64,000 bases of DNA from Rhizobium sp. C4 (GCF_021026315.1 NZ_JAJNCX010000011.1:1-64000), one strand, 5' to 3'. Positions 1 through 8,084 are shown, numbered from the stretch's first letter. The notes: generated by a model not told the origin, from the sequence alone. A program made the numbers and translations.

Positions 1-1
1 G

Positions 2-358
2 AAACCCTTCCCGCTCGGCATGGTGCTGTCCGCCTGCCCGGAAATCGTCAATTACGGCCCCGGCGGCCATGTCACCAGCTGGCGAGACCTGATGTCGGCG
101 GCGATCGTGGTCCGCTCCATGCTCGGCGTCTCGCCATCTGCCTATGAGGAGGCCTGCGGCATCCTCGGACCGGAAAACGCCGCCACCGTGATTGCCTGCA
201 TTCTCGAACGCGCCGGGCATATCAATTCGGCCGGCGGATACTTGCGTGACCTCTCGCGTCGTGCCGAACGCGGCGAGTTCTCGCTGGGACCGATGCTGAT
301 GGCGCAGATGCGAGGCCAGGCGGGGGCGAAGGTGGGGACGACGTCGAAGGCCGGGTGA
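2..358 (+). CDS. repC: RepC plasmid replication initiator, C-terminal part (5' end outside window)
   Basis: The frame is open from base 2 and ends at TGA 356-358, giving the last 118 residues of a longer protein. The visible segments (YGPGGHVTSWRDLMSAA, RSMLGVSPSAYEEA, GPENAATVIACILERAGHI, NSAGGYLRDLSRRAERGEFS) match the conserved C-terminal region of RepC, the initiator of alphaproteobacterial repABC replicons. RepC binds the origin, which in this family lies inside repC itself. The repA and repB partition genes would be expected upstream, outside the window. The gene marks the DNA as a plasmid or chromid. The ATG at base 20 is internal and is not the start. Confidence 0.93.
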   Translation, partial: KPFPLGMVLSACPEIVNYGPGGHVTSWRDLMSAAIVVRSMLGVSPSAYEEACGILGPENAATVIACILERAGHINSAGGYLRDLSRRAERGEFSLGPMLMAQMRGQAGAKVGTTSKAG

Positions 359-472
359 GGCCGCTGCGGGGGCCGGCGGAACCGTGTTTTCGGCCTGATT
401 GTGGATGGCTTTCCGGACTGGTGGTTGTTCGCATTGCGGCGGCTGCAACGCGGGTGAGGGACGGTGTCCCTT

Positions 473-512
473 CGGCTGAACGCCGGCTGAATGTGGTCTT
501 CAGCTTCCGTTC
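473..512 (+). promoter_or_regulatory. Curlin upstream block, copy 1
   Basis: This 40-bp segment ends 63 bases before the first curlin ATG. It aligns without gaps to 1546-1585, upstream of the second curlin gene, with 29 of 40 bases identical. It holds CTGAA twice with an 11-bp period (CTGAAC then CTGAAT) and ends in TCCGTTC. Direct repeats spaced one helical turn apart are typical of OmpR/PhoB-class response regulators. That regulator class is inference; the shared block is directly visible. Confidence 0.6.
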
Positions 513-575
513 CAAGGCGGGGTCCTACAAGGGAGACGTTCAACCGCGGTCCCATCCGCTTCAGGAGATTACGTC

Positions 576-1013
576 ATGTTCCGCACGTCTTTCATTGCCA
601 CCGCTCTCGTTGCGCTTGTCGGCTTCAATGTTGCCGCTCCCGCCATGGCCAACGATGTCCGTATCGAACAATATGGCTGGAGGAACTCTGCCGGCGGCGC
701 GCAGGAAGGCTATTCGAACCGGATCAGGACCTACCAGAACGGCGACTACAACCGGCTGGTCGGTCGCCAGAATGGCCGGCACAATCTGTCTGCCATCGGC
801 CAGGAAGGCTATAACAACTATGGCGCCACCTATCAGAACGGCAACCGCAACACGGCCGGGATCGGCCAGTTCGGCTCCAACCACACGACCATCCTGACCC
901 AGGACGGCAACGGCAACATCGCCGCCGGTGTTCAGGTCGGCCACGGCTGCAGCGCCAATGTCAGCCAGGGCGGCAATGGCAATGTCGCAGCCTTCGTCCA
1001 GGCCTGCCCGTAA
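576..1013 (+). CDS. Curlin-repeat amyloid fibre subunit (CsgA/CsgB-like), first copy
   Basis: 145 residues. Residues 1-25 form a Sec signal peptide with likely cleavage after AMA. The mature part is a series of about five to six imperfect curlin repeats rich in Gly, Asn and Gln (IEQYG, TYQNGDYN, RQNGRHN, IGQEGYNN, YQNGNRNTAGIGQFG, TQDGNGN, SQGGNGN). Such proteins are secreted and assemble outside the cell into curli amyloid used in biofilm and surface attachment. AGGAG sits at normal spacing before the ATG. csgH follows 41 bases after the stop and is probably co-transcribed. No CsgG, CsgE or CsgF secretion gene lies in the window. Whether this is the major (CsgA) or nucleator (CsgB) subunit cannot be decided. 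Confidence 0.88.
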   Translation: MFRTSFIATALVALVGFNVAAPAMANDVRIEQYGWRNSAGGAQEGYSNRIRTYQNGDYNRLVGRQNGRHNLSAIGQEGYNNYGATYQNGNRNTAGIGQFGSNHTTILTQDGNGNIAAGVQVGHGCSANVSQGGNGNVAAFVQACP

Positions 1014-1054
1014 CGGGTGATGAAACGCGCGACGCGCCAGAAGGGATGACGCCC

Positions 1055-1450
1055 ATGACCAACAATGTCACATTTCCACGACTGATGGCTGCCTGTGCAC
1101 TGGTCCTCGTTCCGGTGGGCGCCGTCGCCACGATGACCGCCGCCAAGCCGATCGACGGCGCAGGCCTTTGCGAAATCAGCGCAACGCCCTCGGCAGGCAT
1201 GGTCAGGCTCGATGCGCTTGTCCATGCCGACAAGGCGGTCGCCGGCAGCTACACGTTCCGGGTCGAAAAGACCGGCGGTGGCGGCAGCTCCACCATCAAC
1301 CAGGGCGGCGATTTCGGCGCCAGGGCCGGGCAGACCGCAACCTTGAGCTCCGTTTCGCTCGCCGCCCGGGGCGCCGCGTACAAGGCAGCGCTTGACGTCA
1401 CCATCGACGGCAAGACCGTGCGCTGCACGAAGCAGACCGGCGGCAACTGA
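1055..1450 (+). CDS. csgH: CsgH-like curli assembly chaperone
   Basis: 131 residues from the ATG at 1055. The in-frame ATG at 1046 directly abuts the GAAGGG ribosome site, whereas 1055 lies nine bases beyond it, so 1055 is preferred. An N-terminal hydrophobic export signal is followed by a small beta-rich domain with two cysteines (GLCEIS and VRCTKQ) and the CsgH-type stretch SSTINQGGDF. CsgH is the alphaproteobacterial counterpart of CsgC, a periplasmic protein that holds curlin subunits unpolymerised until export. Its place between two curlin genes supports the call. A strong terminator follows 53 bases downstream. Confidence 0.82.
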   Translation: MTNNVTFPRLMAACALVLVPVGAVATMTAAKPIDGAGLCEISATPSAGMVRLDALVHADKAVAGSYTFRVEKTGGGGSSTINQGGDFGARAGQTATLSSVSLAARGAAYKAALDVTIDGKTVRCTKQTGGN

Positions 1451-1503
1451 CCGGACCTCGCCCCCAACGGATCGGGCCTTGCCGCCCGCAACCACTGCCC
1501 AAG

Positions 1504-1529
1504 GGGCGCCGGACACCGGCGCCCTTTTT
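1504..1529 (+). terminator. Rho-independent terminator after csgH
   Basis: Nine-bp GC stem (GGGCGCCGG 1504-1512 with CCGGCGCCC 1516-1524), a three-base loop and five T residues. It ends the curlin 1-csgH transcript, so the second curlin gene needs its own promoter, in keeping with the regulatory block just downstream. Confidence 0.9.
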
Positions 1530-1545
1530 CGTTGTCCGGTCCCCG

Positions 1546-1585
1546 CGGCTGAACACCAACTGAACGCGTAATTCCGGCTCCGTTC
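1546..1585 (+). promoter_or_regulatory. Curlin upstream block, copy 2
   Basis: Ungapped partner of 473-512 (29 of 40 identical). It contains CTGAAC twice with an 11-bp period, then TCCGTTCAG, whose GTTCAG is the inverse of CTGAAC. It lies 56 bases before the second curlin start, almost the same distance as copy 1. It sits directly after the csgH terminator, so it is placed as the promoter/activator region of the second curlin gene. Confidence 0.6.
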
Positions 1586-1641
1586 AGCCTGACAATGCGA
1601 AGGTTGATCATCGCTCAGGACAGCGTTTTATGGAGAGAGAA

Positions 1642-2046
1642 ATGACCCGCACCGCGATCAAGCTTGTGACTGTTGCCCTTCTGGCCGGCACCGTGGCCAT
1701 GCCCGCATCGGCCTTTGCGGGTGGTCACATCTCGTTCAACCTCGCACCCGGCAATCAGCGGGATGCGGCGCTGTTTTCGACCGGGCTTCGCGCCTATTCG
1801 CTGTTCCGGGGCTTCAGGGATGGCGACATCCGCCAGTCGGGCAATGGCAACATGGCGGGGCTCGCCCAGGGCGGCCGGGGCAATCTCGGCTTCATCCAGC
1901 AGCAGGGCAACGGCCATTCGGCAACGCTGCGCCAGAACGGCAACAACAACGCCTATGGCATCTTCCAGTATGGCCGCAACACGGAGGACGACGTCGTGCA
2001 GAACGGCGACAACCGCAGCGGCGCCACCTTCAGCTTCGGCTGGTGA
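1642..2046 (+). CDS. Curlin-repeat amyloid fibre subunit (CsgA/CsgB-like), second copy
   Basis: 134 residues from ATG 1642. An in-frame ATG at 1630 overlaps the GGAGAGAG ribosome site, so 1642 is preferred. A signal peptide ends near ASAFA. An N-terminal region without repeats (ISFNLAPGNQRD) is followed by three to four curlin repeats (IRQSGNGNMAGLAQGG, GFIQQQGNGH, LRQNGNNNAYGIFQYG, VVQNGDN). The short set of repeats and distinct N-terminus might suit a minor or nucleator subunit, but that is inference. It is transcribed alone, behind a terminator and its own upstream block. Confidence 0.86.
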   Translation: MTRTAIKLVTVALLAGTVAMPASAFAGGHISFNLAPGNQRDAALFSTGLRAYSLFRGFRDGDIRQSGNGNMAGLAQGGRGNLGFIQQQGNGHSATLRQNGNNNAYGIFQYGRNTEDDVVQNGDNRSGATFSFGW

Positions 2047-2370
2047 GGGACTGTTCCGGGCAGCGCTTGGCGGTTCGATTGGCCGGAGGCGGTGTCTATG
2101 GCCGCTTTGCTCCGGCTTTGAGCCGCCCGACGGAGGGCGCAAGATTTGTCACTGTTGCGCAAGGTGCTTGGATGTTGAAACTCGCTGTGGTTCGACGAAT
2201 TCCAATCGATAGCGATACTCGCAAGTTATCGTGAGTGATCACTTGGAAAACCGGTGATCGATACAGTGAATCGATTTGCCCGCTTGGCTTTCCTTAACGC
2301 TCTGTTTACCATGATTTCAAGGGCTTGGCTGTGCAGGCGATCGGCTTTCCCGACAGCCAAAGCCTGCCCG
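2047..2370. other. Intergenic stretch, 324 bp, no gene recognised
   Basis: It lies between the second curlin gene and a convergent minus-strand operon. Short open frames here lack coding character and ribosome sites. One perfect 10-bp palindrome, AGTGATCACT (2234-2243), is present; its core GTGATCAC recurs in the GntR-type operators near 19.6-19.8 kb, but one core match is not enough to call a site. No convincing terminator with a T tract was found on either strand. Confidence 0.5.
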
Positions 2371-2886
2371 TCAGGCGAGCTTCAGCGTGTGGACGATCTT
2401 CCAGTCTTCGATCGGGATCGACTGGGCGGAGTTGACGACGGCGATGGCGTCGAAGCGGATGGGGTGGCCGGAGAAGTCCTGTTCGAGCTTGGCGAGCACC
2501 GTCTGTCGCTGCTCCTCGGTCACGCCATAGGCGAGCGATATATGCGGCATGAAGGTCTCGACCGAGCCGGTGCCGAAGGCGTCGACGGCGGTGGCCTTGA
2601 GCGCCTTCAGTCGGCCTGCGGGCGCGAAGCCGGCATAGAGCGAGCGGAAGAACTGCGGTAGGCCGTGGATGCCAGTGACGGGGGCGGAGAAGGCCGTCTC
2701 GCCGGCAAAATGCGTGTCGAGAACATCGGCCAGGTCTTCCGCCGAGCGTTCCATATCCTCGACGAGCGTCAGATGCGGAATGAAGCGCTGTGTGTGCAGC
2801 CGGGCGGAGAGCCGGTCGACGGTCGCCTGAAGCCGCTCAAGATCGGCGGCGGAGGGCTGCAGCCAGATGGAATGCCAGTTCGTCAT
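2371..2886 (-). CDS. 2H phosphoesterase superfamily protein (2'-5' RNA ligase / cyclic phosphodiesterase-like)
   Basis: 171 residues from ATG 2886; a GTG eight codons upstream overlaps the previous stop and lacks a ribosome site. Two H-x-[ST] motifs are clear: PHLTL near residue 37 and PHISL near residue 115. These are the paired catalytic histidines of the 2H fold, which opens 2',3'- or 1,2-cyclic phosphates or acts on 2'-5' linkages. The length suits the family. It is the last gene of the minus-strand ABC operon, 20 bases after the LacI regulator. With the inositol-monophosphatase-like gene at the other end, it suggests handling of an imported phosphodiester or cyclic phosphate. The substrate is inferred, not shown. 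Confidence 0.75.
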   Translation of the reverse strand: MTNWHSIWLQPSAADLERLQATVDRLSARLHTQRFIPHLTLVEDMERSAEDLADVLDTHFAGETAFSAPVTGIHGLPQFFRSLYAGFAPAGRLKALKATAVDAFGTGSVETFMPHISLAYGVTEEQRQTVLAKLEQDFSGHPIRFDAIAVVNSAQSIPIEDWKIVHTLKLA

Positions 2887-2906
2887 TTGGGAATACCTTT
2901 CGTCCT

Positions 2907-3956
2907 TCACCCGGCGGAATGTGTCCGGTCGATCTTCATCGCCCGCACCGTGTCGCGCATGATCAGCGGCACGTCGAGCTGGGAAATGATCGGCGGGGAG
3001 GCGGGGTTGTCGAGCCGCTGGTCGAGAATGCGCAGGATCTCGCGGGCCTGTTTTTCGGCGCTCTGCTGGAAGGTGGTGAGCCTGTAGGCGCCCCAGTTTG
3101 CCTCGGGGATATCGTCGAAGCCGATGACGGAGAGGTCGTCGGGAATGCGAAGCCCCAGCATGTTGCGCGCATAGTCCATGAGGCCGAGCGCCATCAGGTC
3201 GTTGACGCAGAAGACGCCCTCGACCCGCCGCGCCGGCGAGAGCAGCAGCGAGGCGGCGAGGCTGCCGCCCTCGTAGTCGGTGCGCTCCGCCCGCTCGACG
3301 AAAACCTCAAGGCCGGCATTCCGCGCCGCCTCGACATAGGCCTGTTCGCGCTCCAGCAGGTTGGGGCTGCCGACGGCGGAAGTGACCATGCCGATGCGGC
3401 TCATGCCGCGCGCGGCAAAGACCTGCACGGCGGTGGCGGCGGCGAGCGCATTGTTGACGCGGATATGGTCCGGGCCTTCCTCGTTGCGGCCGATGGCAAT
3501 CAGCGGCTGGCCGTTGCGCTGGGCAAGTTCGATGAAGGCGCGCGATGGCATGCCCGAAAGCACGATGGTCGCCTGGGCGCGGTAGCGCAGGAGGTTGGCG
3601 TGGGAGGCCTGACCCGCAGCCGTGCCGTCCGTGGTGATGAGAACCGGCACGCGGCCGCTTTCGACCAGCAGCCGGGAAAGGGTCGAGATCTGCAGCGAGC
3701 GGAAGGGTGTCTCGGGATCGGAGGCGATCATGCCGACGAGCTGGCTGCGGTTTGCGAGCAGCCCGCGCGCCAGGTCGTTGACCTGATAGCCGAGCTCTTC
3801 CGCCGCCCGCAGCACCTTTTCCCGCGTCGCTTCCGAGACGCTGGCGCCATGGGTGAAGGTGCGCGACACGGCCGAGCGGGAGACGCCGGCGCGTTCTGCC
3901 ACTTCATGCGCGCTGATATAGCGCGGCGATGCGTCTGTCTCGCCCTTGTCCCGCAT
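2907..3956 (-). CDS. LacI/GalR-family transcriptional regulator
   Basis: 349 residues. The N-terminal helix-turn-helix (ISAHEVAERAGVSRSAVSR, residues 14-32) and hinge (ALGYQVN type, here ELGYQVNDLARGLLANRS) are typical of the family. The rest is a periplasmic-binding-protein-like sugar-sensing core ending in FDDIPEANW and the usual LTTFQQ segment. Its start overlaps the permease stop by one base (TGATG), so it is translationally coupled to the transporter. The likely targets are the palindromes at 8067-8084 and 9014-9031, upstream of the ATPase and phosphatase genes. The effector is unknown, probably the imported compound or a breakdown product. Confidence 0.9.
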   Translation of the reverse strand: MRDKGETDASPRYISAHEVAERAGVSRSAVSRTFTHGASVSEATREKVLRAAEELGYQVNDLARGLLANRSQLVGMIASDPETPFRSLQISTLSRLLVESGRVPVLITTDGTAAGQASHANLLRYRAQATIVLSGMPSRAFIELAQRNGQPLIAIGRNEEGPDHIRVNNALAAATAVQVFAARGMSRIGMVTSAVGSPNLLEREQAYVEAARNAGLEVFVERAERTDYEGGSLAASLLLSPARRVEGVFCVNDLMALGLMDYARNMLGLRIPDDLSVIGFDDIPEANWGAYRLTTFQQSAEKQAREILRILDQRLDNPASPPIISQLDVPLIMRDTVRAMKIDRTHSAG

Positions 3957-4771
3957 CAGCGCCCCACCTTGGAAAGCACGTCGGCCCTGAGAAACCGTTC
4001 GATGACGAGCATGAAGGCAATCGACGGCACGAGCAGGATGAGGGCGGTGATCGAGGCGATCTGGTAATTGCCGCCGGAGCCGGCGGTGTAGAGCAGCAGC
4101 GGCAGCGTCGAGATATCCGGCGCGCCGACGAAATAGGTGCCGGTGAATTCGTCGAGCGATTCCAGGAAAACGAAGACGGCGCTGGCGAGCAGGCCGGGGG
4201 CGGCGATCGGCAGCGTCACGTCGCGGAACGTGCGGAAGGCCGAGGCGCCCATGGAGCGGGCGGCCTCCTCAAGCTCGCGGTCGATGGCCGAGAAGGCAGC
4301 CGTTGCGATCCAGACTGCATAGACGAGACCGTGCGTCACATGGACGAGGACGACGCCGACGACGGTGCCGTTGAGGCCTATCTGGTAGAAGAGGCGGGCG
4401 ATGTTCACATAGACCGGCAGGTTGGGAAAGGCCTGCGGGATGAGGAGGACGAGCAGGATCGCGCCGCGGAAGGGCAGCTTCAGCCGGGCCAGCGCATAGC
4501 CGGCGGGGACGGCAAGGCCGATCGAAAAAATGACGGTGAGGCAGGCGATGATCACGCTCATCGTCAGCGAGGTCGTGGCATTGCCGCGCGGCGAAAACAC
4601 GCTCACCCAGTAGGAGAAGCCGTATTGCAGCGGCAGGGCGTGTGGGAAATACCACTTTTCCGCCACGGCCCAGAGGACGAGATTGGTCAGCGGGCCGAAG
4701 ATGGCGAAGGCGAGCAGGCCGAGACCGAGCGCCCGGGGTATCCACTTGAGGTCGATCATGGTCGTTCTCAT
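3956..4771 (-). CDS. ABC transporter permease (PotC/AfuB-like, second inner-membrane subunit)
   Basis: 271 residues from ATG 4771. The start forms an ATGA overlap with the stop of the upstream permease, which decides it over an in-frame start 12 codons earlier. About six membrane segments are visible. The EAA loop reads EEAARSMGASAFRTFRDVTLP near residue 177, the site that docks with the ATPase. The family imports polyamines, Fe(III), thiamine or phosphonates. It pairs with the permease at 4768-5589, the binding protein at 5689-6822 and the ATPase at 6967-8043. Confidence 0.88.
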   Translation of the reverse strand: MRTTMIDLKWIPRALGLGLLAFAIFGPLTNLVLWAVAEKWYFPHALPLQYGFSYWVSVFSPRGNATTSLTMSVIIACLTVIFSIGLAVPAGYALARLKLPFRGAILLVLLIPQAFPNLPVYVNIARLFYQIGLNGTVVGVVLVHVTHGLVYAVWIATAAFSAIDRELEEAARSMGASAFRTFRDVTLPIAAPGLLASAVFVFLESLDEFTGTYFVGAPDISTLPLLLYTAGSGGNYQIASITALILLVPSIAFMLVIERFLRADVLSKVGR

Positions 4772-5589
4772 CGATGTTCCCTCATCGTCTGGCGCAGATA
4801 GACCCATGCGACGAGGCTGGTCGTCAACAGCGATATGACGCCGAGCGCATTGGCGACGCCGTAATCCCCATAGGCATTGATGCGGAAGGCCATGCTGGCG
4901 GTGATCATGGTCGGCGATTGCGCGTTGATCATCAGCGGCACGGAAAGCACCGACATCATCGTCACGAAGCTGAGGATGAGGCCGACAAGCAGGGTGGGCA
5001 GCACCTGCGGCAGGATGATCTCGATGAGAATGCGCAGGCGGCTTGCGCCCAGATTGCGGGCGGATTCGATCATCGAACGGTCGAGCGAGGCCATGGCGCC
5101 GGCGAGAAGCAGGGTCACGAAGGGCGTCTGCTTCCAGACAAAGGCAATGACGATGCCACGCCAGTCGAGAAAGCTGGTCGTCTGCATGGGCGTCAGAATG
5201 CCCAGCTGCATGAGCATGCTGTTCATCAGACCGTTCTTGGCGAGGAAGGTGCGCAGGATCTGGCCGACCACGATGAAGGGCACGAAGAGCGGCCAGCGAT
5301 AGAGCCAGCGCAGGATGGCGACGGCGCGCGGATTGGAGCCCAGCGTCAGGTAACCGCCGATGGCGATGGAGAGAAGCGCGATGAGGACAGCTGAAAGACT
5401 GATAATGACGATCGTGAAGACGATGTCGCTGCTGTAGAGCTCGAAGGCCTTGTGGAAATTGGCAAAGCCGAACTTGCCGTCAACCGCGAAAGCCCCGGTG
5501 ATGGAACTCACCAGAGGTACGACGAAGAGAGCGAGCACGATGACCAGTGCCGGCGTGACGAGCAAAAGGCCTAGGAGCGGTATCGGCAT
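4768..5589 (-). CDS. ABC transporter permease (PotB/AfuB-like, first inner-membrane subunit)
   Basis: 273 residues with about six hydrophobic segments. The EAA loop is IESARNLGASRLRILIEIILP near residue 167. The N-terminus (IPLLGLLLVTPALVIVLALFVVP) is a typical first membrane helix of binding-protein-dependent permeases. It is the fourth gene of the minus-strand operon and overlaps the next permease by ATGA. A GC hairpin at 5647-5676 separates it from the binding-protein gene and may lower its expression relative to that protein. Confidence 0.88.
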   Translation of the reverse strand: MPIPLLGLLLVTPALVIVLALFVVPLVSSITGAFAVDGKFGFANFHKAFELYSSDIVFTIVIISLSAVLIALLSIAIGGYLTLGSNPRAVAILRWLYRWPLFVPFIVVGQILRTFLAKNGLMNSMLMQLGILTPMQTTSFLDWRGIVIAFVWKQTPFVTLLLAGAMASLDRSMIESARNLGASRLRILIEIILPQVLPTLLVGLILSFVTMMSVLSVPLMINAQSPTMITASMAFRINAYGDYGVANALGVISLLTTSLVAWVYLRQTMREHR

Positions 5590-5646
5590 GGGGGTTCACC
5601 CGGTTTCCGTGTTTCCTGAAATCCTGCCGCCGGTGGCGGAGGAGGG

Positions 5647-5676
5647 TGCCGGGCGCAGGCGTCAGCCCCCGCCCGG
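5647..5676 (-). other. Intercistronic hairpin between binding-protein and permease genes
   Basis: Eight-bp inverted repeat (GCCGGGCG 5647-5654 with CGCCCGGC 5669-5676) and a 14-base loop. There is no T tract, so it is more likely an mRNA-stabilising or partial-termination hairpin than a full terminator. Such hairpins commonly follow binding-protein genes and keep their transcript level high. Confidence 0.5.
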
Positions 5677-5688
5677 CGATGGGATCGA

Positions 5689-6822
5689 TCAGTTGCCGAC
5701 CTGGCGCTCATAGGCTTCCAGGATCGCCTTGTTGTAGGGCGCGATCGGGAAGGCCTTGCCGTTCTTGGCGAGGTCAGCCGGGCCGATATCGGTGAAGAGC
5801 TTGTCCCAGGTTGCCTTGTCGAGCTTCGCCTGGACGTGCTGGGCGTCGATGCCCGGATACCAGTTGAAGCGCTCGACGATGCCCTTGGCCTGGACTTCCG
5901 GGCTGGTGGCGAGGTTGACGAACTTCTCGGCCAGATCCTTGTGGGCAGCCTTTTCCGGGATCGTGTAATGCATCGGCTGGCCGGGCATGCCGGGCGCGGG
6001 GAGAACAAGCTTCATGTCCGGCGGCAGCTTGCCGGTGGCCTTCCAGCTGTAGAACATGTCCACCCAGACCGGGCCGATGGCGATTTCGCCGCGGCTCAAG
6101 AGGTCGAGCGTGCCGGCGTTGCCGGGCGTCAGCGTCGCATTGGTGGTGAATTCCTTCAGCTTGGCGAAGGCGGGCGTCCACTTTTCAGCTTCCGCGGCGT
6201 CGAACGGACCCTGCTGCAGCTTGTCGCCATCGCCGGCAAAGGCATAGATCCAGCCCATGACGAAGCTGACGCCGGAGGCGCCGCCCTTGATGCCGTTATA
6301 GCCGAACTGCTTCGGATGTTCCTTCGCCCAGGCGACGAGCTCTTCGTAGCTCTTCGGCGGAGTGGCAACGAGCGCCGGGTTGTAGGCAAGCGCCGTCTGG
6401 CTGTTGAACATCGGCATGACATAGCCGTCGACATTGGTGCCGAGCGCCATCTTGGCGTTCTCGCGCGTCACCAGCTTGCCGCTTTCGATCTTGTCGCGAT
6501 ACTTTTCGAGATAGTGCTTCTCGACCATCGGGCCGACGAACTTCTCGTGCACGACGGCAACGTCCGTGTCCCAGGTGGGAACATTGGCGCCGGCCTGCGC
6601 GTCGAAACGCTCGAGGATCTTCTGCGAGCCGGCGTCGCCGGGGCCCGTGCCGACGGCGCGAACCTTGACGCCCGGGTTCTGCTTTTCAAACAGCGGCCCG
6701 AGATAGTCGTTGATGTAATCGACCATGTTCTGGTCGCCGGCCGTCATGACGGTCAGCTCTTCAGCCATGAGCGGCGAGGTTGTCAGCCCGAGGGCGATCA
6801 GGGAGTAGGCGAGGGTTTTCAT
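5689..6822 (-). CDS. ABC transporter periplasmic substrate-binding protein (family 1, PotD/AfuA-like)
   Basis: 377 residues from ATG 6822, which has AGGACAG upstream; a longer frame upstream is not coding. Signal peptide at residues 1-20 (MKTLAYSLIALGLTTSPLMA, then EELTV). The mature protein has the bilobal binding-protein pattern: an N-lobe opening TVMTAGDQNM, GTNVDGYVMP, TALAYNPALV, and the usual C-lobe with GPVWVDMFYSW. It captures the ligand in the periplasm and hands it to the two downstream permeases. The ligand cannot be read from sequence; the phosphoesterase genes in the operon hint at a phosphorylated organic compound. Confidence 0.88.
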   Translation of the reverse strand: MKTLAYSLIALGLTTSPLMAEELTVMTAGDQNMVDYINDYLGPLFEKQNPGVKVRAVGTGPGDAGSQKILERFDAQAGANVPTWDTDVAVVHEKFVGPMVEKHYLEKYRDKIESGKLVTRENAKMALGTNVDGYVMPMFNSQTALAYNPALVATPPKSYEELVAWAKEHPKQFGYNGIKGGASGVSFVMGWIYAFAGDGDKLQQGPFDAAEAEKWTPAFAKLKEFTTNATLTPGNAGTLDLLSRGEIAIGPVWVDMFYSWKATGKLPPDMKLVLPAPGMPGQPMHYTIPEKAAHKDLAEKFVNLATSPEVQAKGIVERFNWYPGIDAQHVQAKLDKATWDKLFTDIGPADLAKNGKAFPIAPYNKAILEAYERQVGN

Positions 6823-6966
6823 GTCATCTGTCCTTTTTGAGGTGATTACACACATCTGTTGAAGGGCATGCGGGGTATTGAACGAGTGATGCGGAAAGCC
6901 CGGAGAGGCTTTCCCGGTGGCAAGGCGCGCCACGCTCCTTTCGGAGGCGACGCGGCCCGCCGGCCG

Positions 6967-8043
6967 TCATGGGTGGGGGAAGATGTAGAGCGCCGTTTCC
7001 GGAACCGTGATCTCGACGGCCGAGCCCTCGTCGAAGCGGGTTGCGCTGTCGACAATCAGGCTGACCTCGCCGAGATGCACGACATGACGCCAGAGCCCGC
7101 CCGGATAGCTGACCTGCGCCACCGTGCCGGTGAGGACGAGCCCATCCTGAATGGAGGCGGGCGGAGCGCCGGCCGCCGCCATCTGCACCGCTTCGCTGCG
7201 GAAACGGGCAATGGCCTTGCCGGAGGAGAGCGTGCGATCGCCGCGGTTGATCACGGCCTTGCGGTTGTTGGGGCCTTCCGAAATGCCGATGCTGCTGCCG
7301 AAGACGTTGATGTTGATCTCGACAACATTCTCCGCGCCCATGAAGGCGGCGACGAAGTCGGAATTCGGCTTGTTGTAGACCTCCTGCGGGGAGCCGGCCT
7401 GGGCGATCTCGCCGCCATTCATGATGACGATGCGGTCGGCCATCACCATGGCTTCCTCGCGGTCATGCGTGACATGGACGGCGGTGATGCCGAGGCGTCG
7501 CTGCAGCGCGCTGATCTCGTGGCGCACGGTGAGGCGGATGCGGGCATCGAGGTTGGACAGCGGCTCGTCAAGCAGCAGGATATCCGGATTGATGGCAAGC
7601 GCCCGGCCGAGCGCGACGCGCTGGCGCTGGCCGCCGGAAAGTTCGGCCGGCTTGCGGCTTCCCAGCGCCTGCAGGCCGAGAAGCGCCTTCATCTCGTCGA
7701 TGCGCTGGCGTGCGGTTGCGGCCTCGACGCGACGAAGCTTCAGGCCATAGCCGATATTCTGGTCGACGCTCATATGCGGCCAGAGCGCATAGGACTGGAA
7801 GACCAGTGCCATGCCGCGCTTGTCCGGCGGCTGGCGCGTGACGTCACGGCCGCCGATCGAGATCGTGCCATGGGTCGGCGTGTTGAAGCCGGCAACGGTT
7901 CTGAGCAGGGTGGTCTTGCCGCAACCCGACGAGCCGAGAAGGGCGACGAATTCGCCCTTGCGCACGGACAGGTCGATCCCTTTCAGGATTTCATTGTCGC
8001 CGTAGCGCACGCGGGTCTGCGATATATCGAGATAGCCTTCCAT
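6967..8043 (-). CDS. ABC transporter ATP-binding protein (PotA/UgpC-like)
   Basis: 358 residues from ATG 8043, preceded by GGAGGGA; an upstream in-frame start runs into the operator and is rejected. Walker A GSSGCGKTT (residues 37-45), signature LSGGQRQR, Walker [13 protein letters not shown] and the H-loop VTHDREEA are all intact. A C-terminal TOBE-type domain follows (about residues 240-358). It powers the importer formed with the two permeases. A perfect LacI-type palindrome lies 24 bases upstream of the start, so transcription probably restarts here under the operon's LacI regulator. Confidence 0.92.
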   Translation of the reverse strand: MEGYLDISQTRVRYGDNEILKGIDLSVRKGEFVALLGSSGCGKTTLLRTVAGFNTPTHGTISIGGRDVTRQPPDKRGMALVFQSYALWPHMSVDQNIGYGLKLRRVEAATARQRIDEMKALLGLQALGSRKPAELSGGQRQRVALGRALAINPDILLLDEPLSNLDARIRLTVRHEISALQRRLGITAVHVTHDREEAMVMADRIVIMNGGEIAQAGSPQEVYNKPNSDFVAAFMGAENVVEININVFGSSIGISEGPNNRKAVINRGDRTLSSGKAIARFRSEAVQMAAAGAPPASIQDGLVLTGTVAQVSYPGGLWRHVVHLGEVSLIVDSATRFDEGSAVEITVPETALYIFPHP

Positions 8044-8066
8044 CGGTCCCTCCAATACCAATGAAA

Positions 8067-8084
8067 TTTGCACAGCTGTGCAAA
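8067..8084. promoter_or_regulatory. LacI-type operator, copy 1 (perfect palindrome)
   Basis: TTTGCACAGCTGTGCAAA is a perfect 18-bp palindrome just upstream of the ATPase gene. A second copy (9014-9031, TTTGCACAGCCGTGCAGC) lies upstream of the phosphatase gene. Symmetric sites of 16-20 bp are usual for LacI-family repressors, and the operon encodes one (2907-3956). The pairing of regulator and site is inferred from proximity. Confidence 0.75.

Noticed and set aside
2234-2243. AGTGATCACT palindrome as an extra GntR/FCD site
   Set aside because: Only the GTGATCAC core matches; an 8-bp palindrome is expected by chance in 64 kb.
6846-6863. Possible third LacI-type operator before the binding-protein gene
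   Set aside because: Only the ACAG-TGTG centre agrees with the two good copies; symmetry is poor.
5836-8064. Plus-strand frames opposite the binding protein and ATPase genes
   Set aside because: Shadows of the minus-strand operon; no start signals.
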